In this document: piece by piece, positions 37,839-47,056 of the stretch
How the letters are laid out: each line of letters begins with the position of its first letter
Numbering within the stretch: the stretch's first letter is position 1
DNA from: Bacteroidia bacterium
GTDB taxonomy: Bacteria; Bacteroidota; Bacteroidia; Chitinophagales; Chitinophagaceae
Direction of reading: 5' to 3'
Assembly: GCA_030426665.1 (NCBI GenBank)
Contig: JAUHYD010000011.1
Coordinates: 122,951-186,950 of the forward strand
DNA length: 64,000 nucleotides
Notes under the pieces: generated by a model
Database searches by the model: none
Told to the model about the DNA's origin: nothing
Seen by the model: only the letters and a program-made list of their open reading frames with translations
Made by a program: the position numbers and the translations under genes

Positions 37839-38213
37839 ATGGAAGCCGTAGCTTTTATACACGAACAACTAACCGCAACTAAAGAATTTCCAAAATTCAA
37901 AGCCGGTGATAACATTACCGTAAACTACAAAATTACGGAAGGAAACAAAGAACGTATCCAGTCTTTCAAAGGCGACGTATTGAAGCGTCAGGGTACCGGA
38001 CATACTCAGACTTTTACCGTACGTAAGATTTCGGACGGTGTTGGAGTTGAGCGTTTGTTCCCTCTTTACTCTCCAAACATCGACTCAATTATACTGCATA
38101 AGTCTGGTCGTGTTCGTCGTGCTAAACTGTTTTACCTTCGTGAGCGTTCCGGCAAATCGGCTCGTATCAAGGAAAAGAAGCAAATTCACGCTACTACCAA
38201 AAAGAAAAAATAG
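37839..38213 (+). CDS. rplS: 50S ribosomal protein L19
   Basis: The 124-aa protein matches bL19: [28 protein letters not shown], then [18 protein letters not shown] and [23 protein letters not shown]19 sits at the 30S-50S interface. The Lys-rich C-terminal extension is usual in Bacteroidota. A strong hairpin terminator follows. Confidence 0.98.
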   Translation: MEAVAFIHEQLTATKEFPKFKAGDNITVNYKITEGNKERIQSFKGDVLKRQGTGHTQTFTVRKISDGVGVERLFPLYSPNIDSIILHKSGRVRRAKLFYLRERSGKSARIKEKKQIHATTKKKK

Positions 38214-38240
38214 TCATAGCGACTTAAATATAGTTTTAAA

Positions 38241-38270
38241 AGAGGGTGCATTTATGCGTCCTCTTTTTTT
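38241..38270 (+). terminator. rplS terminator
   Basis: AGAGG (38241-38245) pairs with CCTCT (38260-38264), extended inside by GCA/TGC, and is followed by T7. It lies 28 bp past the rplS stop. The next ~210 bp to secG contain nothing recognisable. Confidence 0.85.
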
Positions 38271-38480
38271 GTTGTGCACCGGTGCTATTCCTCCACGTTA
38301 ATTCACATCATGCCCAACAGAAGTCTGCCAGACTCTATATCGTCAAAATCATACAAGACTTGCGATACGCCGTATTGTTGAATAGATTGCAAAGGACCTG
38401 CCGTTGCCTACTATACATAAGAAAAACCCACACAAGGCAGGTTTAAAATCAATTCTATTGGAAATTTTTAAGAGAAGATA

Positions 38481-38777
38481 CTACTTAGTAGCTCCACCAA
38501 CCGGAGCTGTTGTTTGCGTTGCAGACTTCGTAGTTTTCATCGCACCTTCCGGCTTAGCAAAAAACATCACAGAAATAATACTAAGTCCACCGATAATTGC
38601 AATAAGTATCCAAGTGCCTTTTTCCATAACATCGGTTGACTGCTTAACGCCCATCACCTGCGAACTCATAGAGCCCAGAGACCCTTGCAATCCACCACCC
38701 TTTGGATTTTGAATAAGAATAAAAAATGCCAATATCACACAAGCCAGTAATATTACTATTGTTATAAGGGATACCAT
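38481..38777 (-). CDS. secG: Preprotein translocase subunit SecG
   Basis: The 98-aa protein has two transmembrane helices (LITIVILLACVILAFFILIQ and TWILIAIIGGLSIISVMFF). The conserved loop between them is NPKGGGLQGSLGS, as in SecG of the SecYEG channel. The C-terminal Thr/Ala-rich tail is longer than in E. coli. It follows the TPR-like gene and lptE in one minus-strand cluster. Confidence 0.93.
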   Translation of the reverse strand: MVSLITIVILLACVILAFFILIQNPKGGGLQGSLGSMSSQVMGVKQSTDVMEKGTWILIAIIGGLSIISVMFFAKPEGAMKTTKSATQTTAPVGGATK

Positions 38778-38779
38778 AT

Positions 38780-39964
38780 TTATTTTTCCTTTAAGATTTC
38801 TTCTATTTTGCGTGCAAAGTACGCACTTTTTTGAGGATTTCGCAAACTTAATTTTTGATATACCTCCACCGCTTTATCGGGCTTATTCTGCTTAACGTAT
38901 ATCTTAGCTAATGTTTCGCTGGCCAAACCATCTTCCTTCGTAATCGAGTTAACCGCCATCTCAAAAACATTCTCCGGAATTTCTTCATTCTCCTCTTCAA
39001 TTGCTGCTGCCAGCTTCTCCTTTTGCCACATCGTTTTCAGCGCTTTCTGATCTTTACTTTCTTCCCGCTCTTTTTCGGCAGAGCTCTTAAAGTGCGACAG
39101 CCATTCAGAAAAACTCATCATCACCATCAATGACTTGGCAGCGTCTTCATCATCGCTTTCAGGTCGCAGACTATCTATTTCTTCAGGAATATCTGACGAT
39201 ACTTTCTCTCCTTGTTGTAAAAAATAGTCTTCCGTGTATATGGCATTCAGTAAAGGTTTTTCCTGATGTCCCTCTTTTTCTTCCTCACTTGTCTGGTCGC
39301 CGGGCAATGGCATCTCCTCTATCACACCTTCTAAATGCGAGGAAGGAATCGTCGATATTTCTTCCTCTTCTTCAAGCGTGCTATATACTTCCGCTTCCGG
39401 CTCTTTCTCCTGTATCCAAAAATCGTTGTGATTCGATTGCAATTCTTCTTCAGAAGGTTCAGCAACTACATCTGACACAACATCAGGAATATCTGTCACC
39501 TGTTCTGCAACATCTTCTTCGCTTTCATCCTGAATAAAAAACTGACTGGCTCCTTCTAACTCCGTTTCCTCTTCCACATCCGGGTTGGCATTCAATACTT
39601 CATCCGTACTTTTTTCAAGCTCCGGCTCGGACAACCATTCATTATCAACAGCGATTTCCTCCTGCTCAATGTCAGGAACCGATTCAGCAATCTGTTCCGA
39701 AGATGTGGCAATATCAACAGCAGAATTCCCATCCAGCAAATCACACAACATCATCCAGTTACCGACATAAGGCAACACTCCCGACAGTAAAGCCGGAGCA
39801 TATGGCTCTTTCCCATGTCGGTAAATCGCATCAATATATCTGGCAGGAACAAAGTATGGAAACGACTGTCTGAAACCCGCAATACTGCCCTTGTCGCTCT
39901 CTGTAATAGTAGCGGGGTTATCCAGCAAACCCGAAATATATGCTATCGATTCCTGTTTCGTCAT
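38780..39964 (-). CDS. Acidic TPR-like protein of the lptE-secG cluster
   Basis: The 394-aa protein has no signal peptide. An N-terminal ~65-residue domain (SIAGFRQSFPYFVPARYIDAIYRHG) is followed by a long Glu/Asp-rich low-complexity region (residues ~80-270). The C-terminus is TPR-like (ETLAKIYVKQNKPDKAVEVYQKL, then NPQKSAYFARKIEEIL). Proteins with this layout are found next to secG in many Bacteroidota. The function is unknown. It is 2 bp from secG and 9 bp from lptE, so the three are co-transcribed. Confidence 0.8.
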   Translation of the reverse strand: MTKQESIAYISGLLDNPATITESDKGSIAGFRQSFPYFVPARYIDAIYRHGKEPYAPALLSGVLPYVGNWMMLCDLLDGNSAVDIATSSEQIAESVPDIEQEEIAVDNEWLSEPELEKSTDEVLNANPDVEEETELEGASQFFIQDESEEDVAEQVTDIPDVVSDVVAEPSEEELQSNHNDFWIQEKEPEAEVYSTLEEEEEISTIPSSHLEGVIEEMPLPGDQTSEEEKEGHQEKPLLNAIYTEDYFLQQGEKVSSDIPEEIDSLRPESDDEDAAKSLMVMMSFSEWLSHFKSSAEKEREESKDQKALKTMWQKEKLAAAIEEENEEIPENVFEMAVNSITKEDGLASETLAKIYVKQNKPDKAVEVYQKLSLRNPQKSAYFARKIEEILKEK

Positions 39965-39973
39965 AATATCAGG

Positions 39974-40480
39974 CTACCAATTTACGAAAGCTTTATTAAA
40001 AATATCATCTGCAATCTGAGTTCCTATATCTTCTATCAGCGCAGCCTCTACACTTTGCAGCATCTGCGACGCACTAAAATCAGAAAAACGGGTAAATGTA
40101 TGCGTGAAATCAGCCTTTTCATTCAGCGCATTTCTGAATGTAATCTCCACGCCTATAGTAAGTCGGTTCTTGGTAGCCACCTGCACCCCTTGCGCACCGG
40201 TTACAGTAACTTCATACGTAGTAATCTTCCCGGATATATCATAGTCTACTTCGTCAGTATTCTTTGGCGACAATCCGGTTTGAGACAATATACGTCGTCT
40301 TATTTTTTGAGTCAGATTTGCACTAAGACTCGGCACTACATTCCTTGCACGGTTTTCTAGTTGGTGAATATTTATCGTCTTACCCTCTATGGTTGCTCCC
40401 GACAAACTGTAGATACGACACCCCGCCATCGGCAAGAGGACTACACTACTTAATAATAACAGAATCTTAGTTACAGACAT
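39974..40480 (-). CDS. lptE: LptE-family LPS-assembly lipoprotein
   Basis: The ATG at 40480 gives a 168-aa lipoprotein (a TTG at 40492 is less likely). The signal peptide ends with the lipobox MAGC. The mature part shows RIYSLSGATIEGKTINIHQLEN and LSANLTQKIRRRILSQTGL, the alpha/beta pattern of Bacteroidota LptE. LptE plugs the LptD barrel and helps deliver LPS to the outer leaflet. It heads the lptE-TPR-secG cluster. Confidence 0.88.
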   Translation of the reverse strand: MSVTKILLLLSSVVLLPMAGCRIYSLSGATIEGKTINIHQLENRARNVVPSLSANLTQKIRRRILSQTGLSPKNTDEVDYDISGKITTYEVTVTGAQGVQVATKNRLTIGVEITFRNALNEKADFTHTFTRFSDFSASQMLQSVEAALIEDIGTQIADDIFNKAFVNW

Positions 40481-40691
40481 GACCAAAGACAAAAATAACC
40501 AATTATACCGTAGTCAGGCTATAAATGCAGTCGCACATCCAGGTAAAGATAAAAGTTTAACAATAGTAGAATTACCAATCCATAATCAAGCATCATCGTC
40601 ACAACCCATGATATTGCCGTAACGGTACCATTGAGTTAAACTCTCAGGACGACTTTACTCCTTCCGCGCAATCTATGAAACGCGCATTTTG

Positions 40692-40726
40692 TTCCGATTT
40701 TCGGAAATCAATTCCACCTGTCGGAA
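40692..40726 (+). promoter_or_regulatory. Paired dyad sites (candidate sigma-54 activator binding sites)
   Basis: TTCCGA-TTT-TCGGAA (40692-40706) is a perfect palindrome. A second 15-bp site with matching ends, TTCC-N7-GGAA (40712-40726), begins exactly 20 bp later, which puts both on one face of the helix. Their distance to the predicted start (~-105 and ~-85) is typical for NtrC-type activators. Confidence 0.55.
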
Positions 40727-40760
40727 TAAATATTGGCGTGCCAAAATTTAATTAACTGAT

Positions 40761-40773
40761 TATCAAATAGTTA
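40761..40773 (+). promoter_or_regulatory. IHF-like site
   Basis: TATCAA-ATAG-TTA matches the IHF consensus WATCAR-N4-TTR fully. It lies between the paired dyads and the -24/-12 promoter. Confidence 0.45.
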
Positions 40774-40778
40774 CAATA

Positions 40779-40795
40779 TTGGCACGTCGTTGGTA
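40779..40795 (+). promoter_or_regulatory. Sigma-54-type promoter of the DUF4402 gene
   Basis: TTGGCACG is a perfect -24 element. The -12 region TGGTA keeps the G but has T in place of C (consensus TTGCA), at correct 12-bp spacing. No TAnnTTTG was seen between here and the ATG at 40850. Confidence 0.6.
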
Positions 40796-40849
40796 CTACA
40801 CTTAGCAAATAACGAAATCAAAAACTCAAACAAACTAAAACTTTAAAAA

Positions 40850-41374
40850 ATGAAAAACATCTTCAAATCAATCGCAATCGCTTCTATCGCTGTAATAGGT
40901 CTTTCTAACAGCTCTTTCGCTCAGGCTACAGCAACCGCTTCTGCCTCTGCCAACATCATCACTCCTATCTCTATCGCTAAGACTGTAGATATGAACTTCG
41001 GTAACGTAGCCGTTTCTGCTACAATAGCAGGTACTGCTGTTCTGGCTCCTGCAGGTACTCGTACCACTGGCGGCGCAGGTGGTGTAACACTTCCAGCAAC
41101 TACAGGAACTGTTTCTGCTGCAAGCTTTGATGTAACAGGACAAGCGAGCTACACTTACGCAATCACTTTGCCATCGTCTACTACAATCACTGATGGTAGC
41201 TCTCACACAATGACTGTTGACAACTTCACAAGTGTTCCCGCTACTACAGGTACATTGAGCGGTTCAGGCACACAAACTTTGAACGTAGGTGCTACTCTTA
41301 ACGTATCTGCAGGTCAGGCTTCTGGAACTTATACCAACGCAACTGGTGTTCCGGTAACTGTTAACTACAACTAA
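40850..41374 (+). CDS. Secreted DUF4402-family protein
   Basis: The 174-aa protein has a signal peptide (cut near SSFAQ) and a single beta-rich DUF4402-type domain: ASANIITPISIAKTVDMNFGNV, GTVSAASFDVTGQASYTYAITLP, and a C-terminal ending in GVPVTVNYN. It is almost free of charged residues and rich in Thr, Ala, Ser and Gly, like pilin- or fimbrial-type subunits. Codon choice is strongly biased, suggesting high expression. A sigma-54-like promoter precedes it and a strong terminator follows. It is probably an abundant surface or extracellular structural protein, but this is an inference. Confidence 0.85.
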   Translation: MKNIFKSIAIASIAVIGLSNSSFAQATATASASANIITPISIAKTVDMNFGNVAVSATIAGTAVLAPAGTRTTGGAGGVTLPATTGTVSAASFDVTGQASYTYAITLPSSTTITDGSSHTMTVDNFTSVPATTGTLSGSGTQTLNVGATLNVSAGQASGTYTNATGVPVTVNYN

Positions 41375-41407
41375 TAATAAAACAACATAATTTTCCTTTC
41401 ACTGTGA

Positions 41408-41440
41408 AACGCCTCCGGAAACGGGGGCGTTCTTTTTATA
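41408..41440 (+). terminator. Terminator of the DUF4402 gene
   Basis: AACGCC-T-CCG pairs with CGG-G-GGCGTT around a GAAA tetraloop (41408-41431), followed by CTTTTTAT. The stem is strong and GC-rich. Confidence 0.92.
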
Positions 41441-41535
41441 TCACCAAATACTTTTCTTTGAATTTGCCACAGCATTACTGAATTTTTTGTTTGCGGGCTT
41501 CATGTATTAAATGAAACCATACAGCAGATTATTCA

Positions 41536-42459
41536 TCACTTTGTTTCGTTAATAATCCGCCTACGGAATACATACAAATGTTTACTTCCTTTTTCATACC
41601 GAATCAACTTCAGTACGCTATCCGATTGCATTTCATAGTAAGCTGAGTCTCGCATTATGTATGTGTCGCTTTTATATTCGGGCCACCGCTGATAGTGAAA
41701 TCTTATCAGCTTCTTATTCTTATCAATATCATATTCAATGAACCTTACGTTATGACTACTGTCATTGATTTCCGTATAGGCATTGTGTGGCATAAAATAC
41801 ATTTTCAGCTTCCTTGGCTCCAGGACGCTGCCACCATAAGATTCATCAATTAAGTTCCACTCATACGGTCTCTTTTCCGTCCAGTGCCCCGTAAGAGAAT
41901 CCTCCATATCGCGGGTAAAAAACGACGTCTTAGCGTAGTATACACAGCAAGCAATAAGCAACAATAATGATAGCAGCGATTTCAGAATATTGCTTGTCTT
42001 ATAAGTGCCATGTTTGACTATAAGCGACCGAACGGCTTTGGCAAGAACGTCATGGCATAGCGCAAGCAATACTAAATTGATTGACAGAATAACTAATATT
42101 ATTGTCTTAGTGTACGAAGACAGATCAAGAGAGTAATTAATCAGAGCAACACTTATTGCCATTGGCAACATCAGCACCGCACCCATCAATGCTGTCCTGC
42201 GAAAAAAAAGGAGAACGCAGGGAATAAATTCAAACACTCCTAACGTTATCTGAAACCATTGCGTGTAACCCAGAAAGGCCCATGCAAGCTGAAACGGCTG
42301 AACCTGCTCCAAAGGTAGCTGCCATGCAGAAAAAGGAATGACCGTGAATTGAACGCCCATCAACTTACCTACCGCATACGGGATCATCAATACAGACAAC
42401 GCATAGCGAAGTATATCAAACGCGATGCTCTTTACGAGAATGCGTTTACTATTTGACAT
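41536..42459 (-). CDS. Membrane protein, DoxX-like N-terminus, unknown
   Basis: The ATG at 42459 gives a ~307-aa protein. The first ~180 residues contain about five helices with a DoxX-like start (RYALSVLMIPYAVGKLMGVQF, then QLAWAFLGYTQWFQITLGVFEFIPCVLLFF). The C-terminal ~120 residues are soluble and lipocalin-like (LTGHWTEKRPYEWNLIDES, ending YLFRRRII-like). I cannot assign a family with certainty. It is monocistronic. Confidence 0.6.
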   Translation of the reverse strand: MSNSKRILVKSIAFDILRYALSVLMIPYAVGKLMGVQFTVIPFSAWQLPLEQVQPFQLAWAFLGYTQWFQITLGVFEFIPCVLLFFRRTALMGAVLMLPMAISVALINYSLDLSSYTKTIILVILSINLVLLALCHDVLAKAVRSLIVKHGTYKTSNILKSLLSLLLLIACCVYYAKTSFFTRDMEDSLTGHWTEKRPYEWNLIDESYGGSVLEPRKLKMYFMPHNAYTEINDSSHNVRFIEYDIDKNKKLIRFHYQRWPEYKSDTYIMRDSAYYEMQSDSVLKLIRYEKGSKHLYVFRRRIINETK

Positions 42460-42608
42460 AGGCAATAAATGTTAGTAAAAGAACACTAAATGGCACATGA
42501 TAAAAGTACAGATTTATTGTTCATATTACAACATCTGACACGCCACCACAGCCCGGAAATAGGTTCCACAATAAATGATGAACTAAATACGCAAAAGACT
42601 ACAAGTCG

Positions 42609-43166
42609 CTATTTCGCAAATAGATTTCTGATAAACGGTATGTCTTTATCTAACTGGAAATGATGCAACGCAATAAGCGCAATAAATAACAACGACAGGA
42701 CCAACAGCGGATAAACAATGAACCGCTTCAGCTTTTGCATGAAAATCTGCCTTTTAGTTCTATCTACTTCATCCTGATCCAGGTAGCCACGTGTTTCGAT
42801 TGTACTGATAATCACCTTGTTCTTCGAACGTTCCTCATTTCTCCATATCTCATATTGCTCTAACGACCCCTGCTTGCGAAGGTGTTTCCCCTTTTCCGTG
42901 AGAAATGTTACACCTCCCTCCCGCTCTCCCATAAAGTCATGGTCAATAAGGTATTGAAATATTGTCTTGACGGTATGAGTTTGCAATGAGCGAAACGTGC
43001 TTTCGTCCATCGGGTTCTGACTCATGATATTTTCTTTCTCTTCGCCTATGAAATTGCGCAATGCAATTTGCGCACCTCTTGAGTCACTCAGGGTACGCGT
43101 AGGAATTATCTTATTCAAAAGACTCTTTTCAAAATCAGTTAATTGCGTTTTCGTTTTCCCGGACAT
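42609..43166 (-). CDS. Tail-anchored hypothetical protein with winged-helix-like N-terminus
   Basis: The ATG at 43166 gives a 185-aa protein. The N-terminal two thirds are soluble and charged. KTIFQYLIDHDFMGEREGGVTFLTEKGKHLR has the helix-strand pattern of a winged-helix or MarR-like wing. A single transmembrane helix near the C-terminus (FIVYPLLVLSLLFIALIAL) would anchor it, leaving a short tail. A perfect -7 box, TAGGTTTG, lies at 43191-43198 on the same strand. No family is recognised. Confidence 0.6.
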   Translation of the reverse strand: MSGKTKTQLTDFEKSLLNKIIPTRTLSDSRGAQIALRNFIGEEKENIMSQNPMDESTFRSLQTHTVKTIFQYLIDHDFMGEREGGVTFLTEKGKHLRKQGSLEQYEIWRNEERSKNKVIISTIETRGYLDQDEVDRTKRQIFMQKLKRFIVYPLLVLSLLFIALIALHHFQLDKDIPFIRNLFAK

Positions 43167-43348
43167 TGTGTATGATAAATATTTATACCTCAAACCTACT
43201 TATACTCGTCAAAATATACAATAGCAATTTTGTTATTGAATCCCTATTGTGAATCGGAGCTTATTTGCCAACTATTTTTAATTTTTGTAAGTTTGATGGT
43301 TGCTAAAAACACCTGATAAACATTTACAAAAATAACCTTCGGACAAGA

Positions 43349-43792
43349 ATGAAAAAGCTACTATTCCTTTATCTGGTACTCTCTGCAAGTTTTGCATCAA
43401 TTGCTCAAAATTACTACCTCGGAAAATCAGCTGACGGCATTGAAGAACTAATAATATTGTCGGTTACATCCAACCGCTCTACTACAAGCCTAGTGGTCTT
43501 TGATAAAATATCAGCCGTTCATGGAAAGCTGGATGAATTCAGATCAAAGGCGATAAAAAACGCTGACAAATACACAAACACGAAAAAGTTCGACAAACTT
43601 GGCTATTACAGGCGAAAAATTCAGATAAGTTGCCGTGCCAAGAAATACCGTGTCATGGAAGCGACCTACTACGAAATAGGAGGAAAGGAAATTGAAAAAG
43701 TGGAATACAAGCCGGAAGAAACATCCTGGAAGTTACTACCAAAAGGAAGTCTCACCGAAGCTGAATTGCATAAAATTTGCAAAAGACGTTAA
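43349..43792 (+). CDS. Secreted hypothetical protein
   Basis: The 147-aa protein has a clear signal peptide (MKKLLFLYLVLSASFASIAQ) and a small basic mature domain of about 127 residues containing one Cys (QISCRAKKYRV). No repeat, sorting domain or catalytic motif is visible. It is flanked by ~220-bp AT-rich spacers, so it is probably monocistronic. The function is unknown. Confidence 0.6.
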   Translation: MKKLLFLYLVLSASFASIAQNYYLGKSADGIEELIILSVTSNRSTTSLVVFDKISAVHGKLDEFRSKAIKNADKYTNTKKFDKLGYYRRKIQISCRAKKYRVMEATYYEIGGKEIEKVEYKPEETSWKLLPKGSLTEAELHKICKRR

Positions 43793-44011
43793 CAACTTTC
43801 GTATATCAGGATTTTCTACGCGCAATAATATACTTTATCAAAGTTTTCAATTCGCGCGCTTAATCACAACTAAAGACACTCCTTTTGAATATATACTAAT
43901 AGACAGACTAACAATTTATACATTGAACACGAACGAATTTGCAATAAAAATATCTTAGACTTCGTAGGACATTGTAAAGAATCTTGGTATATTTAATAAA
44001 AATATTTCGAG

Positions 44012-45424
44012 ATGAAAAAATTTATACTCCTTTTTGTCTGCGCCATGTTTATATGTGGTTCAGTAATTCATGCACAAATATTCTGGTCAGAAAACTTTGA
44101 GAGCGGTAGCACTACCGGAATGGCTGCAAGCTCATATAGTGGATGGACCACAGCAAGCACGGGTACAAATGATGCTAATGCAAACGCATGGTATGTGAGC
44201 TGTGCTGAAAACGGGCATACAGATGGTGTCTGCGGTTCGGGATGTGCCGCAGTAAGCACAACGGCAACTCTTGCAACTTTACATTTGGGCTCCAATGCCA
44301 CTCTGGGCGGAGATGCCGGAGCGACCTACAATGCCGGAGGGTTATGTGGGATAGGAATTTGCGTAATAACAAATCAGCGTGCCGAATCTCCCACGATTAA
44401 CTGCACCGGCAAAACAGGAATTACCCTTTCATTTAATTACATTGAAAACGGACAGGGAACAACCGACGACGCTACTGTATGGTACTACGACGGATCTGCC
44501 TGGAGCCTTTTGGTTAACCCACCTAAAACACCGATTGGGTCATGTGCACCACAAGGGCAATGGACACACTACTCTATCGCATTACCGGCAAGCGCAGACA
44601 ACAATGCTAACGTAAAAATAGGTTTTAATTGGACCAACAATGATGATGGTGCCGGTTCAGACCCGTCGTTTGCTGTGGATAGCATGGCACTATCGACATC
44701 TGGTAGCGTGGGTCCTGTAGTGCCGGGCATGACAGCAAGCTTGACAACAATTTGCAAAGACAGCTGCATCACACTCACCAATACGAGCACCGGCACCGTC
44801 GACAGTTTTCGCTGGGTAGGAACCAATGCCACTATTGCAGCACCTCTTACCAGTCCTGCAACAGCTTGCTTTACCGTCGCCGGTACTCAGACAGTAAAAC
44901 TATACTTGTACAATGGCGGTGCTATAGTTGACTCCGCAAGCACAGCGATAACCGTAAATCCGGCGCCGGCTCCTACCATAACGGCATCGGGCGACACACT
45001 ATCTGTACCCGCAGTGTACATTGGCTACCAATGGGTAAACGGCACAACCCCGATTCCCGGTGCCACCAATCCAACTTATGTATACACTGTAAGCGGTGTG
45101 TATTGGGTAGTAGTGGATAGCGGTGGATGCCTGGGAGGTGCGGGCTACAACACTACCGCTGTCGAAAACATAAACAACAACCGGTATAGTTTCCGGGTGG
45201 TACAAACATCGGGTAGCACGGTAAGCATTTACTGCTCCAAAGCTTTCCCGGAAAACCTGGACATTTCTATCTATGATGTAACGGGCAGAGTGTACAGAAA
45301 AGAACAATGGGAAAATGGCAAAACTGAAAAGCCCATTGGCGACTTGTTCTTAAGTAAAGGTCTTTACATGATAAGACTTAGCAACAGCGAAAATTCATTT
45401 GTCCTGAAGTGGCTCAAAGAGTAG
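44012..45424 (+). CDS. T9SS-secreted protein with jelly-roll and PKD/Ig-like domains
   Basis: The 470-aa protein has a signal peptide (cut near IHAQ). Residues ~20-230 look like a MAM/jelly-roll domain (FWSENFESGSTTGMAASSYSG, then ESPTINCTGKTGITLSFNYIENG and NVKIGFNWTNNDDGAGSDPSFAVDSM). A PKD-like domain follows (ASLTTICKDSCITLTNTS), then a third Ig-like segment. The C-terminal ~75 residues (LDISIYDVTGRVYRKEQW to VLKWLKE) are a T9SS sorting domain. It is probably a surface adhesin or carbohydrate-binding protein. Confidence 0.8.
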   Translation: MKKFILLFVCAMFICGSVIHAQIFWSENFESGSTTGMAASSYSGWTTASTGTNDANANAWYVSCAENGHTDGVCGSGCAAVSTTATLATLHLGSNATLGGDAGATYNAGGLCGIGICVITNQRAESPTINCTGKTGITLSFNYIENGQGTTDDATVWYYDGSAWSLLVNPPKTPIGSCAPQGQWTHYSIALPASADNNANVKIGFNWTNNDDGAGSDPSFAVDSMALSTSGSVGPVVPGMTASLTTICKDSCITLTNTSTGTVDSFRWVGTNATIAAPLTSPATACFTVAGTQTVKLYLYNGGAIVDSASTAITVNPAPAPTITASGDTLSVPAVYIGYQWVNGTTPIPGATNPTYVYTVSGVYWVVVDSGGCLGGAGYNTTAVENINNNRYSFRVVQTSGSTVSIYCSKAFPENLDISIYDVTGRVYRKEQWENGKTEKPIGDLFLSKGLYMIRLSNSENSFVLKWLKE

Positions 45425-45569
45425 TATAGCAGCCTTAAAATAAACTGATTTTTTCATGGCATTGTTAGGCATTCCGTATTGGGCGTGGCGATGCTATGAG
45501 ATACATCACCGACTGAAATTGGCGTATATTTGACACTTTTCAGTCGGAACAGATGTGAATTGTTTAACC

Positions 45570-46922
45570 ATGAATTGCAAATACCTACTCTTACTGCTTG
45601 CTACTTATTTTGCTGCCGAGGCTCATGCCAAATCGCTCCCGGATAGCACAAGCCGGAGTGCGACATTACCGGAACTCAAGTACAACCTAAGCGACGATGG
45701 CTCGAAGTATGTTAAGGCAACCTTTTTGAATCAGGTTTGGGTACGTTGGAATCAGAGCAATCCCGGCACCACCGTCAATAGTGCGCCAATGGACAACACT
45801 ACCGACATAGGGTTGCGACGGACGAGGATGCAACTGTTCGGACAAATATCTGACCACGTGTTCTTTTATACCCAGTTCGGGATGAACAACTTCAACTACC
45901 TGTCGCAAAGTGCAGGCAACCGCAAGTTTCAGGCTTTCTTTCACGACGCATTGGGCGAATACAAAGTGTTTAAAGACAACAACAAGCTGAAAATAGGTGG
46001 CGGACTTTCGATACTTACGGGGCTGAGTCGCTTCTCTCAACCGAGCATCGGCACTATCATGACTACCGATGTACCTGTTTTTCTGCAATCAACAGTGGAG
46101 CAGACCGATGAATTTGGCAGGAAGCTGAGTATATATGCGCGTGGGCAATTGGGCAAGTTCGACTACAGGGTAGCCATGTCAAACCCCTTCCCCATCCAGA
46201 CAAATGGCAAGCCTGCTCCTACCCTCGGCAACGACCCGACTTTTACTACTTACGGACATACAAATCAATTCTCCGGTTTCTTTATGTACAATATTTTTGA
46301 CAAAGAAGGACACACTACCCCCTACATGACCGGAACCTACCTCGGCGGGAAAAAAGTACTGAACATAGAGGCGGGTGCCATCTATCAGAAAAACGCTACA
46401 TGGAACCTGAACGGAACTGACACCGCATTTAATAATATGCTGCACTGGTCAGTCGCAGTATTTGCAGACATGCCGGTAAAAGAAAACAAGTATGCCTTCA
46501 GTGCATACCTTGGCTACATCAGTACAGACTACGGGTCCAATTACGTCAGGAACAATGGCATCATGAATCCGGCCAACGGCAATAGCGACCCCGCTCAGTA
46601 TAATGGAGCCGGCAATGCATTCCCCATGTTTGGAACGGGAAACAGCCTATATGCACAAGCAGGGTTTCGCCTGCCCAATGACCTGTTAGGCACTGCCGGC
46701 ACGCTAATGCCCTATGCATCATTTCGGCAATCCACCTATGAAAAACTAAGTGACCCTGTCACCGTGTATAATGCAGGCGTGAACTGGCTGATGAGCAAGC
46801 ATCAGTCAAAAGTATCGCTCAATTACCAGCTACGCCCTGTCTTCGAACTGCAGACCAACGGAGCTATTACGCACACATCCAATGCTGGTTCTATCTGGGT
46901 TCAGTATCAGATATACTTGTAA
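45570..46922 (+). CDS. Outer-membrane porin (phosphate-selective-porin-like)
   Basis: The ATG at 45570 starts a good signal peptide (MNCKYLLLLLATYFAAEAHA). A GTG at 45555 is less likely. The ~450-aa mature protein alternates polar and aromatic residues as in a beta barrel: LRRTRMQLFGQISDHVFFYTQFGMNNF, FQAFFHDALGEYKV and LYAQAGFRLPNDLL. It ends SIWVQYQIYL, with an aromatic last strand. This fits Bacteroidota porins of the OprO/OprP-like group. The substrate is unknown. Confidence 0.8.
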   Translation: MNCKYLLLLLATYFAAEAHAKSLPDSTSRSATLPELKYNLSDDGSKYVKATFLNQVWVRWNQSNPGTTVNSAPMDNTTDIGLRRTRMQLFGQISDHVFFYTQFGMNNFNYLSQSAGNRKFQAFFHDALGEYKVFKDNNKLKIGGGLSILTGLSRFSQPSIGTIMTTDVPVFLQSTVEQTDEFGRKLSIYARGQLGKFDYRVAMSNPFPIQTNGKPAPTLGNDPTFTTYGHTNQFSGFFMYNIFDKEGHTTPYMTGTYLGGKKVLNIEAGAIYQKNATWNLNGTDTAFNNMLHWSVAVFADMPVKENKYAFSAYLGYISTDYGSNYVRNNGIMNPANGNSDPAQYNGAGNAFPMFGTGNSLYAQAGFRLPNDLLGTAGTLMPYASFRQSTYEKLSDPVTVYNAGVNWLMSKHQSKVSLNYQLRPVFELQTNGAITHTSNAGSIWVQYQIYL

Positions 46923-47056
46923 ACCGGAACTCCGGAAGTTATAATTGAACAGCAATACCAACTAAGCATCTGAACAATGTGTCAACACCTTTACGCTACA
47001 ATCTGTTCAGATACTTAGTCAGTTACTACCCTTCATACCAGATAGCAGGCAGTATG

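Noticed and set aside
38271..38480. Possible small RNA or tRNA between rplS and secG
   Set aside because: No cloverleaf, no convincing hairpin beyond the rplS terminator, and no promoter box were seen. I found no tRNA or rRNA gene anywhere in the window.
43041..43075. Two TTGCGCA motifs close together, as in the 91-bp element
   Set aside because: They lie inside a coding sequence, and lack the TGATAATCAAT block and the 49-bp spacing. Codon content explains them.
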